Under the pieces are notes generated by a model, which had not been told where the DNA came from, did not search any database, and saw nothing but the letters and a program-made list of their open reading frames with translations. From Ignavibacterium sp. (lineage in GTDB: Bacteria > Bacteroidota > Ignavibacteria > Ignavibacteriales > Ignavibacteriaceae), in NCBI GenBank assembly GCA_032027145.1, contig JAVSMP010000001.1, forward strand, positions 3,611,116 through 3,665,746: a stretch of DNA of 54,631 bases. Reading direction: 5' to 3'. The position numbers were made by a program, and so were the translations under genes. Position 1 is the stretch's first letter. The number at the start of each line of letters is the position of its first letter. This document shows, in pieces, positions 35,479 through 44,855 of this stretch.

Positions 35479-36093
35479 CTAATCAAGTATAACATCATCT
35501 GTAACTATTTGTAAACCAGGATAATCTTTTTTAAAACTTAATGTAAAGAAATTAACCAACTCTTTACTTTCAGTATTATCAGAGATATAAAGAAAAATAG
35601 CTGAGGTAGATTCAACTACAAGATGAGCATAGTAAACCTGTTTCTTTTCCATATCTATCAGGTAAGAAAAAATCTCACCGCCGCCGCTTCCCATAAAATA
35701 TCCCTGCGAATTATAATAAAGAAGATCATAATCATCAGACACTAATTTTATTTTATCAACAAGACTTTCTTTAAAGGAGCCTTCAAGTAAATCAGTTTCA
35801 TAAATCAGATTAAACTCTTCTCCGGATTTTTCTACAAACGAAAACCTTATTCCCCATTCTTCTGAATTTTCAAATTCAACTCCATAAGCAATATATTGCT
35901 TTCCTCTTTCATCAAACATACCGCCTACAGCAATTGCTGCCTGACTATTGCAATATCTCTGAACAACATCAAGTACTTCTTTTTTACTTTCATAATTTAT
36001 TGCTGGAATTTTTTCCTGCTTATCTGAGCAGGATGCCACAATAAGAGTTAGTAGAAACAGAAATACAGGTTTTAAAATTTTATTTGATAACAA
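35479..36093 (-). CDS. Putative lipoprotein, unknown function
   Basis: A 204-residue protein with a signal peptide and lipobox (LLTLIVASC, Cys22). The mature part is alpha/beta (YGVEFENSEEWGIRFSFVEKSG, QVYYAHLVVESTSAIFLYISDN) with no known motif. It overlaps the start of the preceding L,D-transpeptidase-like gene's end (36080) by 14 bp, so the two are likely co-translated and may work together in the envelope. Confidence 0.7.
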   Translation of the reverse strand: MLSNKILKPVFLFLLTLIVASCSDKQEKIPAINYESKKEVLDVVQRYCNSQAAIAVGGMFDERGKQYIAYGVEFENSEEWGIRFSFVEKSGEEFNLIYETDLLEGSFKESLVDKIKLVSDDYDLLYYNSQGYFMGSGGGEIFSYLIDMEKKQVYYAHLVVESTSAIFLYISDNTESKELVNFFTLSFKKDYPGLQIVTDDVILD

Positions 36094-36760
36094 TTTGTGT
36101 TCCTGGTTTAATTACTTTAATTATTTCATCAAGATCCTCATTGCTTAATGCAATTGATCCATCGGTCCAATTATAAACAAAGGGCAGATTTTTAAATATA
36201 ATATTTAATCTTCCAATCCCCTGGATACCAACATTCCCGCCCAGTACTTGATTATAACTGACACATTCTTCATAATAAAATTCAAATTTTATCTGGTTAA
36301 ATTCTTTTTGCGTAATAAATGATTTTCTTAAAGCATCTGATGCATCATCAAGATTAGGGTAATTAATTTTAACGAACTTATAATAATTTTTATCATCAGA
36401 TATGCTGCAGATTTTGTATGTACCAACAGGTGTAGCGCCATCATTAAATCTTTTTTTCTTATCTGTCAGATTTCTTCCAAAACTTGCCCGATATGATTTT
36501 ATCAGTACAGTATCTTCATAAACGCTTAAAGTATAATTCTTCCTTTCGACAACAATGTTTACATCTGCTAATTTTCTGAATCCTTTATTTAACATAGCTT
36601 CCTTTAAAGGTATCTCACGAATATTTAAAATAACACCGTAAACAAGAACTCCCGAAAAAAACAGAACAATAGCTCCGATAGTTAACAGGACATTTCTTAC
36701 AAGAACGCTCTTAAAAATGCCAAGTAAAGCTTTATTATTGTTTTCTTTGTTTGGTTCCAT
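36080..36760 (-). CDS. L,D-transpeptidase (YkuD)-like protein with altered catalytic residues
   Basis: The frame extends to 36838, but the ATG at 36758-36760 (MEPNKENNNKALLG) is preferred, since the upstream part overlaps the frr terminator. It has 226 residues: one membrane helix at about 18-40, then a YkuD-like domain (VERKNYTLSVYEDTVLIKSYRASFGRN, GATPVGTYKICSI). Where active enzymes have HG and DGCIAL, this one has IQGIG and TDGSIALSN, so the catalytic His and Cys are replaced by Gln and Ser. It may be a non-catalytic relative that binds peptidoglycan. Confidence 0.75.
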   Translation of the reverse strand: MEPNKENNNKALLGIFKSVLVRNVLLTIGAIVLFFSGVLVYGVILNIREIPLKEAMLNKGFRKLADVNIVVERKNYTLSVYEDTVLIKSYRASFGRNLTDKKKRFNDGATPVGTYKICSISDDKNYYKFVKINYPNLDDASDALRKSFITQKEFNQIKFEFYYEECVSYNQVLGGNVGIQGIGRLNIIFKNLPFVYNWTDGSIALSNEDLDEIIKVIKPGTQIVIK

Positions 36761-36820
36761 CAAAATAAAATAAATATACCATGCAAAATAATAAATTAAA
36801 GAGGCATATATATAATGACA

Positions 36821-36849
36821 AAAAAAAACCCAACTCATCGGGAGTTGGG
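36821..36849 (-). terminator. Rho-independent terminator after frr
   Basis: CCCAACTC (36829-36836) pairs with GAGTTGGG (36842-36849), loop ATCGG. On the minus strand an 8-T tract follows. It lies 21 bp after the frr stop and ends the rpsB-tsf-pyrH-frr region. Confidence 0.85.
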
Positions 36850-36869
36850 CAAAATCAGTATTTCCCTAC

Positions 36870-37424
36870 TTAAACTTCCAAAATTTCTTTTTCTTTATGC
36901 TTAAGAATTTCATCTATTTGTTTAATATGCTGATCAGTTAATTTCTGAACTTCATCCTCTGAACTCTTTAATTCATCTTCGGACATTTTTTTATTTTTTT
37001 CTTCACGTTTTAAATGATCATTAGCATCGCGTCTGACATTTCTTATTGCAACTTTAGAATCTTCACCAAATTTTTTAACCAATTTAACAAAATCTTTTCG
37101 CCTCTCTTCAGTAAGAGCAGGAATCGGAATTTTCAAATTAGTGCCGTCGCTTATAGGGTTAAATCCAAGGTTAGCCTCAAGTATTGCTTTATCAATAACC
37201 TGAACCATCGACTTATCCCAGGGCGTTATTGATAATGTATGCGGATCAAGTACAGTTATATTGCCAACCTGATTTATAGGAGTCATAACCCCGTAGTAAT
37301 CTACTTTTACACTATCAAGCAGAGCGGTTGTAGCTTTTCCGGTTCTTACTTTAGCAAGCTCTAATCTCAATGCTTCAATAGTTTTATCCATTCTGCTATT
37401 TGCGTCTTTAATTATTTGATGCAT
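36870..37424 (-). CDS. frr: Ribosome recycling factor
   Basis: A 184-residue protein of standard length with the RRF signatures LELAKVRTGKATTALLDSVKVDYYG, GNITVLDPHTLSITPWDKS and RRDANDHLKREEKNKKMSEDE. With EF-G it splits the post-termination ribosome. The gene is 29 bp downstream of pyrH, the usual pyrH-frr order. Confidence 0.97.
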   Translation of the reverse strand: MHQIIKDANSRMDKTIEALRLELAKVRTGKATTALLDSVKVDYYGVMTPINQVGNITVLDPHTLSITPWDKSMVQVIDKAILEANLGFNPISDGTNLKIPIPALTEERRKDFVKLVKKFGEDSKVAIRNVRRDANDHLKREEKNKKMSEDELKSSEDEVQKLTDQHIKQIDEILKHKEKEILEV

Positions 37425-37453
37425 AACAACTCACTTATTATTTAAAAATATTT

Positions 37454-38170
37454 TTAATTACTAATAGAAGTTCCAACAGCTTCGCCCATAACAAGTTTTA
37501 ACAGGTTACCCGGAACATCCATATTAAAAACCATCATAGGCAAATTATTTTCCTGACATAAACTGACCGCCGTTAAATCCATAACACGTAAATCTTTTGT
37601 AAGAATATCCAGATAAGAAATTTTTTCAAACTTTACAGCGTCTGTGTTTTTTTCAGGATCAGAATCATAAACGCCGTCAACTCTTGTTCCTTTTACAATA
37701 ATGTCGGCACCAATTTCAACAGCTCTTAAAGAAGCAGCAGTATCAGTGCTAAAATACGGATGACCGGTTCCGGCACCTAAAATAACAACTCTTCCTTTTT
37801 CAAGATGTCTTATTGCTCGTCTTCTGATATAAGGCTCGGCTATTTCTTCCATTTTTATTGCACTCATCAATCTTGTTTGTATATCTTTCTTCTCAATAGC
37901 ATTCTGAAGTGCAAGTGAATTGATCATTGTTGCAAGCATTCCCATTTGATCGCCTGTTGCTCTATCGATACCCTGTTTACTGGCACTTAAACCGCGATAA
38001 ATATTTCCGCCGCCTATAACAATGCCCAATTGAACTCCGGCATCATGAACTTTTTTAACTTCTTCGGCAAAAAAATCCAGAACTTCGGAAGATATACCAA
38101 AACCCTGATCACCTTCTAACGATTCGCCGCTCAATTTTAAAAGTACTCTCTTATATTTTACTTTATTCAT
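37454..38170 (-). CDS. pyrH: Uridylate kinase (UMP kinase)
   Basis: A 238-residue protein. The amino-acid-kinase fold is shown by [51 protein letters not shown] and [21 protein letters not shown]. It converts UMP to UDP and is allosterically controlled by GTP and UTP in the hexameric bacterial family. It is downstream of tsf, with a terminator-like hairpin between, which may reduce read-through from the translation genes. Confidence 0.97.
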   Translation of the reverse strand: MNKVKYKRVLLKLSGESLEGDQGFGISSEVLDFFAEEVKKVHDAGVQLGIVIGGGNIYRGLSASKQGIDRATGDQMGMLATMINSLALQNAIEKKDIQTRLMSAIKMEEIAEPYIRRRAIRHLEKGRVVILGAGTGHPYFSTDTAASLRAVEIGADIIVKGTRVDGVYDSDPEKNTDAVKFEKISYLDILTKDLRVMDLTAVSLCQENNLPMMVFNMDVPGNLLKLVMGEAVGTSISN

Positions 38171-38194
38171 TATTCTCCTAAAAAATACGTTTAA

Positions 38195-38228
38195 ATATAA
38201 AAAAAGGTCTTAAGAAACTTAAGACCTT
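38195..38228 (-). terminator. Rho-independent terminator between tsf and pyrH
   Basis: AAGGTCTTAAG (38204-38214) pairs with CTTAAGACCTT (38218-38228) around AAA, followed on the minus strand by a T tract. It is 10 bp after the tsf stop; partial termination would set the ratio of translation genes to pyrH-frr. Confidence 0.85.
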
Positions 38229-38238
38229 AAGAACAAAT

Positions 38239-39102
38239 TCATTTATTCTCATCGCCAAGATGGAAGCGTTTGAACATACTAATTTTAGTTTGTGTACCAT
38301 TTTTCTTGTTGTAATCATCCATAAGATTTGAAATGGTTTTTGAGCTGGTACTATCCTTAATATAAGTTTGTTCAAACAGACAATTCTCAGCAAAAAATTT
38401 ATTCAGTTTTCCGGTTGCAATTTTTTCAAGAATATTTTCCGGTTTACCTTCTTTTCTTGCAAGCTCTTTATAGATGTCTATTTCTTTTTCTATTGTGGCA
38501 GATGGAACTTCATCTCTATAAACACACATTGGATTCATAGCAGCAACCTGCATCGCAAGATTTTTTCCCAGCTCAATCAACTCATCATTTTTTGCAGGTA
38601 CATTATCAAACTTAATAATTACGCCAAGTTTGGAACCCATATGTATATAATCTACAATTAATCCATTTTCAGCTTTAACAGTCAAAGTCCGTGATACTTC
38701 TATCTTTTCACCAACTTTACCCATTACATCAACTAACATATCATTTAAAGCTTTATCAGAATCCAATAATTGTTTAGCATCAACAGATTCGGAGCTATAA
38801 GCAGACTCAAGAACAGCTTTAGCTAATTTTATAAAGTCATCACTTTTTGCAACAAAATCAGTTTCACAATTCACTTCAATAATAACAGCTTTCTTATTAT
38901 CATCCGAAATCTTTGTAACAACAATTCCTTCATTAGCAGATTTCTCAGCACGTTTGCTGGCAACCGATGCACCTTTTTTTCTCAAGATTTCAATTGCTTT
39001 TTCAAAATCACCGTTTGCTTCGGTAAGTGCTTTTTTACAATCCATCATACCAGCACCGGTTTTTTGTCTAAGTTCATTTACTTGTGCAGCTGTAATAGCC
39101 AT
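38239..39102 (-). CDS. tsf: Translation elongation factor Ts
   Basis: A 287-residue protein. The N-terminal UBA-like domain has VNELRQKTGAGMMDCKKALTE, and the core has the CETDFVAKSDDF motif that contacts EF-Tu. AAMNPMCVYRDEVP and the late C-terminal module follow. It exchanges GDP for GTP on EF-Tu. It lies 40 bp after rpsB, the conserved rpsB-tsf pair. Confidence 0.97.
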   Translation of the reverse strand: MAITAAQVNELRQKTGAGMMDCKKALTEANGDFEKAIEILRKKGASVASKRAEKSANEGIVVTKISDDNKKAVIIEVNCETDFVAKSDDFIKLAKAVLESAYSSESVDAKQLLDSDKALNDMLVDVMGKVGEKIEVSRTLTVKAENGLIVDYIHMGSKLGVIIKFDNVPAKNDELIELGKNLAMQVAAMNPMCVYRDEVPSATIEKEIDIYKELARKEGKPENILEKIATGKLNKFFAENCLFEQTYIKDSTSSKTISNLMDDYNKKNGTQTKISMFKRFHLGDENK

Positions 39103-39142
39103 TTATTATTCACTTCCTTTCAAAATTAAATTTATCAGAATA

Positions 39143-39979
39143 CTATTCTTCTGTTTTTTCGTTTGTATCTGTTTGTTCCTTAGCTTCTTTTTTTGCTTTG
39201 GACTCCGATTTTTTCTTTGCTTCTTCCTTTCTTTCAGCTTCTTTTTCTTTCTTTACACGCTCTTTTTCTGCAACTTCTTCGGCTTTCTTTTCTTTAAACT
39301 TCGATTCTCCTTCAATAACTGCGTCAGCCATAAACTGAGTAATTATTTCAACTGTTTTAACTGCATCATCATTGGCAGGAATTAAATAATCCACTTCATC
39401 CGGATCACAATTTGTATCTACAATTGCAAATACAGGAATATTTAATCTATGAGCTTCCTGAACAGCGATAGCTTCTTTTTTAATATCAACAATAAATAAA
39501 GCTCCGGGCAATTTATTCATTGACTCAACACCCTCAAGAACTTTTTTCAGTTTATCTTTCTCTCTTGTCAGAAAAAGTCTTTCTTTTTTGGTTATCTTAT
39601 CAAACGTACCATCAGTTTCCTGCTTTTCGATATTACTCAATCTTTTAACACTTTTTCTAATCGTAGCAAAATTAGTTAGCATACCACCAAGCCATCTTTC
39701 GCTAACCCAATTTTGATTACTTCTTCTGGCTTCTGTTTCAATTACATTTTTAGCTTGTTTTTTGGTTCCAACGAAAAGAATTTTTTTACCTTCAGAAGCA
39801 AACTTTGATAATTCATCAGCAGCTTCAATCAGATATTTTTGTGTTTTTTTAAGATCAATTATATGAATCCCGTTTTTTTCCATAAAAATATATGGCTTCA
39901 TCTTAGGATTCCATCGGCGGGTTAAATGACCGAAATGCGCACCAGCTTCTACAAGCTGAGTTAAATCAACTTTTCTCAT
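39143..39979 (-). CDS. rpsB: Ribosomal protein S2 with charged C-terminal extension
   Basis: A 278-residue protein. Residues 1-225 are standard S2 ([73 protein letters not shown]). The last 50 residues are an almost purely Lys/Glu/Ala tail ([19 protein letters not shown]). Such tails are common in Bacteroidetes-type S2 and are probably disordered. It is a small-subunit protein needed for S1 binding and initiation, first gene of the rpsB-tsf group. Confidence 0.97.
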   Translation of the reverse strand: MRKVDLTQLVEAGAHFGHLTRRWNPKMKPYIFMEKNGIHIIDLKKTQKYLIEAADELSKFASEGKKILFVGTKKQAKNVIETEARRSNQNWVSERWLGGMLTNFATIRKSVKRLSNIEKQETDGTFDKITKKERLFLTREKDKLKKVLEGVESMNKLPGALFIVDIKKEAIAVQEAHRLNIPVFAIVDTNCDPDEVDYLIPANDDAVKTVEIITQFMADAVIEGESKFKEKKAEEVAEKERVKKEKEAERKEEAKKKSESKAKKEAKEQTDTNEKTEE

Positions 39980-40084
39980 ATATCTCCTGTTTTTCTTCTA
40001 CTTTCTTCTACTTTACCTTTCCATCCCTTTTTTTGTGGGACACAGGCGGCAAATCAGAAAGTATGATTGATTATTTAATTATAT

Positions 40085-40127
40085 AAAAACAAGTTCAGTA
40101 AAAACTGAGCTTGACCGCTATATGCGG
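40085..40127 (-). terminator. Hairpins after rpsI, likely terminator
   Basis: AAGTTCAGT (40091-40099) pairs with ACTGAGCTT (40104-40112) with one G-T pair, followed on the minus strand by GTTTTTATA. A second stem, CCGC-TATAT-GCGG, lies at about 40115-40127. They sit between the rpsI stop and rpsB. Confidence 0.6.
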
Positions 40128-40141
40128 ATTGAATAAAAAAA

Positions 40142-40528
40142 TTATCTCTTTGAAAATTGAAATCTTTTACGAGCTTTTGGCTGACCATATTTCTTTCTTT
40201 CAACCATTCTCGGATCTCTTGTTAAAAGTCCTTCAGTTTTAAGCTTTGCTCTGTAATCAGGATTGATTTCTACTAATGCTCTTGCAATACCTAATCTTAC
40301 AGATTGAGCCTGACCTGTAGTGCCGCCGCCTTTAACATTAACCTGAACATCATATTTGCCTTCTGTCTCAGTAAGCTTGAATGGTAGTAAGATATCTTCT
40401 CTGCTTAAAAGCTGAGGAAAGAATTCCTCAAACTCTTTATTGTTAACAGTAATTTTACCGTTACCATTTTTTAAAATAACTCGTGCAACAGATGTCTTTC
40501 TTCTTCCAACAAAAATTTTCTCAGCCAT
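40142..40528 (-). CDS. rpsI: Ribosomal protein S9
   Basis: A 128-residue protein with the S9 signatures [42 protein letters not shown] and the C-terminal basic tail [16 protein letters not shown] that reaches the P-site tRNA. It overlaps the rplM stop by 1 bp, the universal rplM-rpsI operon. Confidence 0.97.
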   Translation of the reverse strand: MAEKIFVGRRKTSVARVILKNGNGKITVNNKEFEEFFPQLLSREDILLPFKLTETEGKYDVQVNVKGGGTTGQAQSVRLGIARALVEINPDYRAKLKTEGLLTRDPRMVERKKYGQPKARKRFQFSKR

Positions 40529-40977
40529 TATTTCTCCGTTAAACTAATTGTTTCAGGTTTTTGTGCAGCATGAGGATGCTCAGTACCGGAATATACTTTA
40601 AGTTTTTTTATCAGTTTGTTTCCTAATTTAGTTTTCGGAAGCATTCCTCTTACAGCATTTTCAACCACAAATTCTGGTTTTTTAGCGAGCATCTCTTTAA
40701 AAGAAGTTACTGTCTGACCGCCCGGATAACCTGAATGTCTTTTATAATCTTTTAAGTGTTCGCGTTTACCTGTCAATTTTACTTTTTCAGCATTGATAAC
40801 AACAACAAAATCGCCAGTGTCAGTATTAGGCGTAAAGATTGGTTTATTCTTACCTCGAATAATCTTAGCAATTTTGGAAGCCATTCTGCCCAAAGTCTGA
40901 CCTTCTGCATCTACAAGATACCATTTATGTTCGGCATCCTCAGTTTTAACAAATTTTGTTAATTTTTCTTGTTTCAC
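40528..40977 (-). CDS. rplM: Ribosomal protein L13
   Basis: A 149-residue protein with L13 signatures [39 protein letters not shown] and [21 protein letters not shown]. It is an early-assembly protein of the large subunit and the first gene of the rplM-rpsI operon. Confidence 0.97.
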   Translation of the reverse strand: MKQEKLTKFVKTEDAEHKWYLVDAEGQTLGRMASKIAKIIRGKNKPIFTPNTDTGDFVVVINAEKVKLTGKREHLKDYKRHSGYPGGQTVTSFKEMLAKKPEFVVENAVRGMLPKTKLGNKLIKKLKVYSGTEHPHAAQKPETISLTEK

Positions 40978-41119
40978 GTAATTTTCCTCCGAAAACCTTA
41001 AGTCGTTTCAAATAAAGGCTTGAAAAATATAGCTAAGTACTTGAAAAGTCAAGAATTATAGAATGTATTAATCAAAGTGAGTAATGAAAAGTACATTTAT
41101 TTGCAAAAATAGGATGATG

Positions 41120-41836
41120 TTAAAATAATGTTCCGCCAAAATCAAAGGATTTTAAGATTGCCCAGAACCTCGGCTTAAATAATTCAAATTCGCTCTCCCC
41201 TTTTATCATCAGCTTTAATCTGAAATCTTCATCATCATTGGTTCTTAAATAAATAATCTGAGTAAAATAACCTTGTAATTCTTCCGGATCGTTATAGTAA
41301 GCAATGTATTTGTTAAAATCAGTTTTGTATTTAAATCGCTTTTCGATAAAATAATCTCTATCAACAACTTCAAGATGAAAATACGGCGGCGGATTGACCG
41401 AACCATCATTTAACCAGAATGTAACCCCTTCAAGTTTTTTATTTTTCTTTTGATCTATGAACGTCCAGCCGCGTGGATAATTTATTTTAACATTTAATGT
41501 AGGCTCAGTATAAAGTTGCTCTAAATTTGTAGTGTCAGCTACTATGTCTGTAAAACTTACTGTTCTGATTTCATCAGCATTTACATCTGATGGCTCTGGT
41601 ATTTCATCAATATCCTTTGGGTTACTTTCCTTTTCGGAAAATGAATTTTCCGGCTGATATTCTTTTGAATCAAGTGAAAATATAACTGAGTTAATTCTTG
41701 ATGTATCTGAAGTTAAATCAAAAAAATAAATTAGTATTACAAAAAGTATTAAGTGAAACAAAATTGAAAAGGAATAATTCCTTAACCAGATTCTTTTTTC
41801 GTTATTCTGATTTATGTCGTTAGAATTTATGTTCAC
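41120..41836 (-). CDS. Single-pass membrane protein of unknown function
   Basis: A 238-residue protein. A membrane helix at about 24-42 (FSILFHLILFVILIYFFDL) follows a short basic cytoplasmic tail, then an acidic linker (EKESNPKDIDEIPEPSDVNAD). The C-terminal 120-residue beta-rich domain (LNVKINYPRGWTFIDQKKNKK, FHLEVVDRDYFIEKRF) resembles PsbP/TPR-less lipid-binding folds only loosely. The layout recalls TonB-type N-terminal anchors but no TonB motif is seen. It is divergent from the SDR gene at 41907. Confidence 0.65.
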   Translation of the reverse strand: MNINSNDINQNNEKRIWLRNYSFSILFHLILFVILIYFFDLTSDTSRINSVIFSLDSKEYQPENSFSEKESNPKDIDEIPEPSDVNADEIRTVSFTDIVADTTNLEQLYTEPTLNVKINYPRGWTFIDQKKNKKLEGVTFWLNDGSVNPPPYFHLEVVDRDYFIEKRFKYKTDFNKYIAYYNDPEELQGYFTQIIYLRTNDDEDFRLKLMIKGESEFELFKPRFWAILKSFDFGGTLF

Positions 41837-41906
41837 AAGTTTAATTTGATGCCTGAACCAAAATTACTAATTTTGTATCCACATTATTAATAAATTATCA
41901 GGTAAA

Positions 41907-42944
41907 ATGAAGTATTTAATTACAGGCGGTGCGGGATTTTTAGGAATTAATCTCGTAAGATATCTGCATTCACGCGGACACGAAGTCACCTCTCTTGATA
42001 TCGTTCAATTCGATTATCCCGATATGAATGACAAAATTAATATCATTACCGGTGATATCAGAGATAAACAAAAAGTTAAAGAAGCTGTTGCCGGACAGGA
42101 TATAGTTGTTCATACTGCTGCAGCACTGCCGCTTTATAAACCTGAAGATATTTATTCTACAGATATTGACGGAACAAGAAATCTGATTGAAGAATCTTTT
42201 AATCAAAAAGTAAAAAGATTTATTCATATTTCATCAACAGCTGTTTATGGAATTCCGGATCATCATCCTTTATTAGAAAATGATAAACTTGATGGAGTTG
42301 GTCCTTATGGTAAGGCAAAAATTTTAGCAGAAGAAGAATGCATTAAGTTTAGGCAAAAAGGAATGTGTGTTCCTATTCTGCGTCCAAAATCTTTTATCGG
42401 ACCGGAAAGACTTGGAGTATTTGATCTGCTTTATGATTGGGCACAGGATGGGAAAGGTTTTCCAATGATCGGCAACGGAAAAAATCGTTACCAGCTTTTA
42501 GATGTTGAAGATCTCTGCGAATCAATTTATCTAGCAGCAACTCTTGATGAAAAAATTGTTAACGATACTTTTAACATTGGGGCAAAAGAATTCACAACAA
42601 TGCGCGAAGATTACCAGGCAGTTTTAGATTATGCTGGTTTTGGTAAAAAAATAGTTGGGCTGCCGGAAAAGCCAATCATTTACACTTTAAAATTTTTAGA
42701 AGCGCTTAAACTTTCTCCGCTTTACAAGTGGGTTTACGAAACTGCCTCTAAAGATTCATTCGTTTCAATTGAAAAGGCAGAAAAAGTTCTAGGATACAAA
42801 CCAAAATTTTCTAACAAAGATGCTTTAATAAGAAATTATAAATGGTACATTGAGCATCGGGATGAGTTTATTAACAAAGACGGTGTTTCTCATCGTGTAC
42901 CATGGAAACAGGGAATTTTAAGATTTGCTAAAATCTTTTTCTAA
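41907..42944 (+). CDS. NAD-dependent epimerase/dehydratase (SDR)
   Basis: A 345-residue extended SDR. The dinucleotide motif TGGAGFLG is at 6-13, an acidic residue at Asp31 favours NAD, Ser109/Ser110 occur in HISSTAVYG, and Tyr134/Lys138 in YGKAK. The C-terminal half with NRYQLLDVEDLCESIYLA and FNIGAKEF is typical of nucleotide-sugar epimerases. The substrate is unknown. It probably acts in envelope or polysaccharide sugar metabolism and is transcribed with the next gene, 72 bp on. Confidence 0.85.
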   Translation: MKYLITGGAGFLGINLVRYLHSRGHEVTSLDIVQFDYPDMNDKINIITGDIRDKQKVKEAVAGQDIVVHTAAALPLYKPEDIYSTDIDGTRNLIEESFNQKVKRFIHISSTAVYGIPDHHPLLENDKLDGVGPYGKAKILAEEECIKFRQKGMCVPILRPKSFIGPERLGVFDLLYDWAQDGKGFPMIGNGKNRYQLLDVEDLCESIYLAATLDEKIVNDTFNIGAKEFTTMREDYQAVLDYAGFGKKIVGLPEKPIIYTLKFLEALKLSPLYKWVYETASKDSFVSIEKAEKVLGYKPKFSNKDALIRNYKWYIEHRDEFINKDGVSHRVPWKQGILRFAKIFF

Positions 42945-43016
42945 TTAATTGGATTGTATATAAAGTAAATGATATATTCTTACAGTAACTAAAAAGAAAA
43001 CAGATAAGGAGAAAAA

Positions 43017-44060
43017 ATGGCAGAAAAAAAAGATTATCTAAAAGATATTGTTAAACATATTGATATTAAACAGCATAACGTTGTATCGCTTGTTGATGCA
43101 ATGGAAGATATGGCATTTACTGCAAGAGACCTGAACCGTGCAGCAAATATTTTTGATATGATGATAAAAGATGAAAATTGCGGAATAATATTAACTCTTG
43201 CCGGAAGTCTTTTCAGCGCAGGTTTAAAAAAAGTTGTTTATGATATGATTATGAATAATATGGTTGATGCAATTGTTTCAACCGGTGCAATTATAGTTGA
43301 TCAGGACTTCTTTGAAGCATTAGGTTTTAAACATTATAAAGGAACCAAATGGGTAGATGATAACGAAATGAGAGAGCTGCATATAGATAGGATTTATGAT
43401 ACTTTCATTGATGAAGACGAACTTAGAATTTGTGATGATACTACTGCTGCAATTTTTGATTCAATGAAACCGGGTGCTTATTCATCAAGAGAGTTTATTT
43501 GGGAGTTTGGAAAATATCTTGAGGAAAATGGCGGACCTAAAGTTGACGATTCTGTTATATGGGCAGCATACAAAAAGAATGTTCCGATTTTTGTTCCTGC
43601 TTTTTCAGACTGCTCTGCCGGATTCGGATTTGTAATGCATCAACATAAAAATCAGGATAATTATGTTAGCTGTGATTCAGGAAAAGATTTTTATGAACTG
43701 ACAAAAATTAAATTACACAGCAAAGAAACCGGAATATTTATGATAGGCGGCGGCGTTCCGAAAAATTTTACACAGGATATTGTTGTAGCAGCAGATATTC
43801 TTCAGGAAGAAGCAGATATGCACAAATATGCAATCCAAATTACTGTTGCTGATGAACGCGATGGTGCACTTTCCGGTTCAACTTTAAAAGAAGCAAGCTC
43901 TTGGGGTAAGGTTTCTACAAGTTTTGAACAAATGGTTTACTCGGAAGCAACAGTTGCAATGCCTTTAATTGCCGGTTATGCTTACCACAAAGGCAATTGG
44001 AAAAGAAGAAAAGCAAGAGAGTTTCAAAAGATTTATCAAAAAGAAAAAGCTGAAGCTTAG
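43017..44060 (+). CDS. Deoxyhypusine synthase-like protein
   Basis: A 347-residue protein of the DHS fold. Signatures include LTLAGSLFSAGLKKVVYDMI, NMVDAIVSTGAIIVDQDFFEALG, FSDCSAGFGFVMHQH and SSWGKV, whose Lys is the position that forms the enzyme-imine with spermidine in eukaryotic DHS. Bacteria lack eIF5A, and bacterial relatives are thought to make homospermidine or carboxyspermidine-type products, or to have unknown roles. A ribosome binding site (AAGGAG) precedes the ATG by 7 bp. A terminator follows. Confidence 0.9.
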   Translation: MAEKKDYLKDIVKHIDIKQHNVVSLVDAMEDMAFTARDLNRAANIFDMMIKDENCGIILTLAGSLFSAGLKKVVYDMIMNNMVDAIVSTGAIIVDQDFFEALGFKHYKGTKWVDDNEMRELHIDRIYDTFIDEDELRICDDTTAAIFDSMKPGAYSSREFIWEFGKYLEENGGPKVDDSVIWAAYKKNVPIFVPAFSDCSAGFGFVMHQHKNQDNYVSCDSGKDFYELTKIKLHSKETGIFMIGGGVPKNFTQDIVVAADILQEEADMHKYAIQITVADERDGALSGSTLKEASSWGKVSTSFEQMVYSEATVAMPLIAGYAYHKGNWKRRKAREFQKIYQKEKAEA

Positions 44061-44062
44061 TT

Positions 44063-44091
44063 AAAAAAGCGCCTCCTTTGAGGCGTTTTTT
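44063..44091 (+). terminator. Bidirectional Rho-independent terminator
   Basis: CGCCTC (44070-44075) pairs with GAGGCG (44080-44085), with TTTTTTA after and AAAAAA before. It serves both the plus-strand DHS-like gene and the minus-strand gene that stops at 44094. Confidence 0.9.
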
Positions 44092-44093
44092 AT

Positions 44094-44720
44094 TTATCTC
44101 AACAACATCATCTTTTTTGTTGATATAAATGAACCAGCCTGCAAACGATAGATATAAACTCCGCTTGCAAGGTTTGATGCATCCCAGCTTACTTCATAAT
44201 ATCCCGGCTCTTGTTTTTCGTTTACAAGTGTTGCTGCTTCACTGCCGAGTATGCCATAAACTTTTAAGCTAACTTCTGAGAGGCTGGATACCTGATAACG
44301 GATTCTGGTTGTTGGATTAAATGGATTTGGATAGTTCTGCTCAAGCTTAAATTCTTTTGGACCTGTGTAGCTGAAGATAAAACTTTTCATCATCATCAGT
44401 CCGTTTGAATCTGATATCATAAAATCAATTGTATCTTTTTTATTGATTGGTGCGTTTCTGTTTACATCAAATGTAAAGATTGCATTTGCCTCCGCCTTTG
44501 CCTCAATCAATTCTATTGTCTCCATCTCTTTGCTGAAACTAAGTGCTGAAGATTTCCTGGTGAGAACGATGTTCACATTCGTTGCAGGACTTGTCTCCGA
44601 GATGTTTGAGACGGTTAGGGTTATTTCATTTCCTTTCGTTCCCGGTGGTATTTCGTAAATGGTTTGTGCGAATGAATAATATGTTATTGCCGATGCGATA
44701 ATTAAAATTTTTATTAGCAT
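44094..44720 (-). CDS. Short secreted T9SS protein, module gene C (copy 1)
   Basis: A 208-residue protein: signal peptide about 1-18, a beta-rich domain at about 20-120 (GTKGNEITLTVSNISETSPA, IDFMISDSNGLMMMKSFIF), then the T9SS type-A domain from NYPNPFNPTT to KKMMLLR. It differs from the copy at 49795-50421 by one residue (Glu instead of Asp before VSLKVYG) and about two bases in 627. It is the last gene of module A-B-C and shows recent duplication or gene conversion. Confidence 0.85.
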   Translation of the reverse strand: MLIKILIIASAITYYSFAQTIYEIPPGTKGNEITLTVSNISETSPATNVNIVLTRKSSALSFSKEMETIELIEAKAEANAIFTFDVNRNAPINKKDTIDFMISDSNGLMMMKSFIFSYTGPKEFKLEQNYPNPFNPTTRIRYQVSSLSEVSLKVYGILGSEAATLVNEKQEPGYYEVSWDASNLASGVYIYRLQAGSFISTKKMMLLR

Positions 44721-44855
44721 TTTTTACCTCTGCATCTATATCGTCCCTGACGGGACTTTTATTCTTTTATTCTTTTCTGTTTCTATAAATATTTTACTCC
44801 TAACGGAGTTTATTATTTCTTTTTGCTTATTGCCTACTGATTACTGCCTGCTGTT
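44721..44855. repeat. Duplicated spacer with small REP-like palindromes
   Basis: GTCCC-TGAC-GGGAC (44743-44756) and ACTCC-TAAC-GGAGT follow each other in a T-rich spacer. The same 135-bp spacer, with a handful of changes, is at 50422-50556. Confidence 0.6.

Noticed and set aside
39143-39300. Frameshift or fusion at the rpsB C-terminus
   Set aside because: The Lys/Glu/Ala tail is a normal extension type in this phylum.
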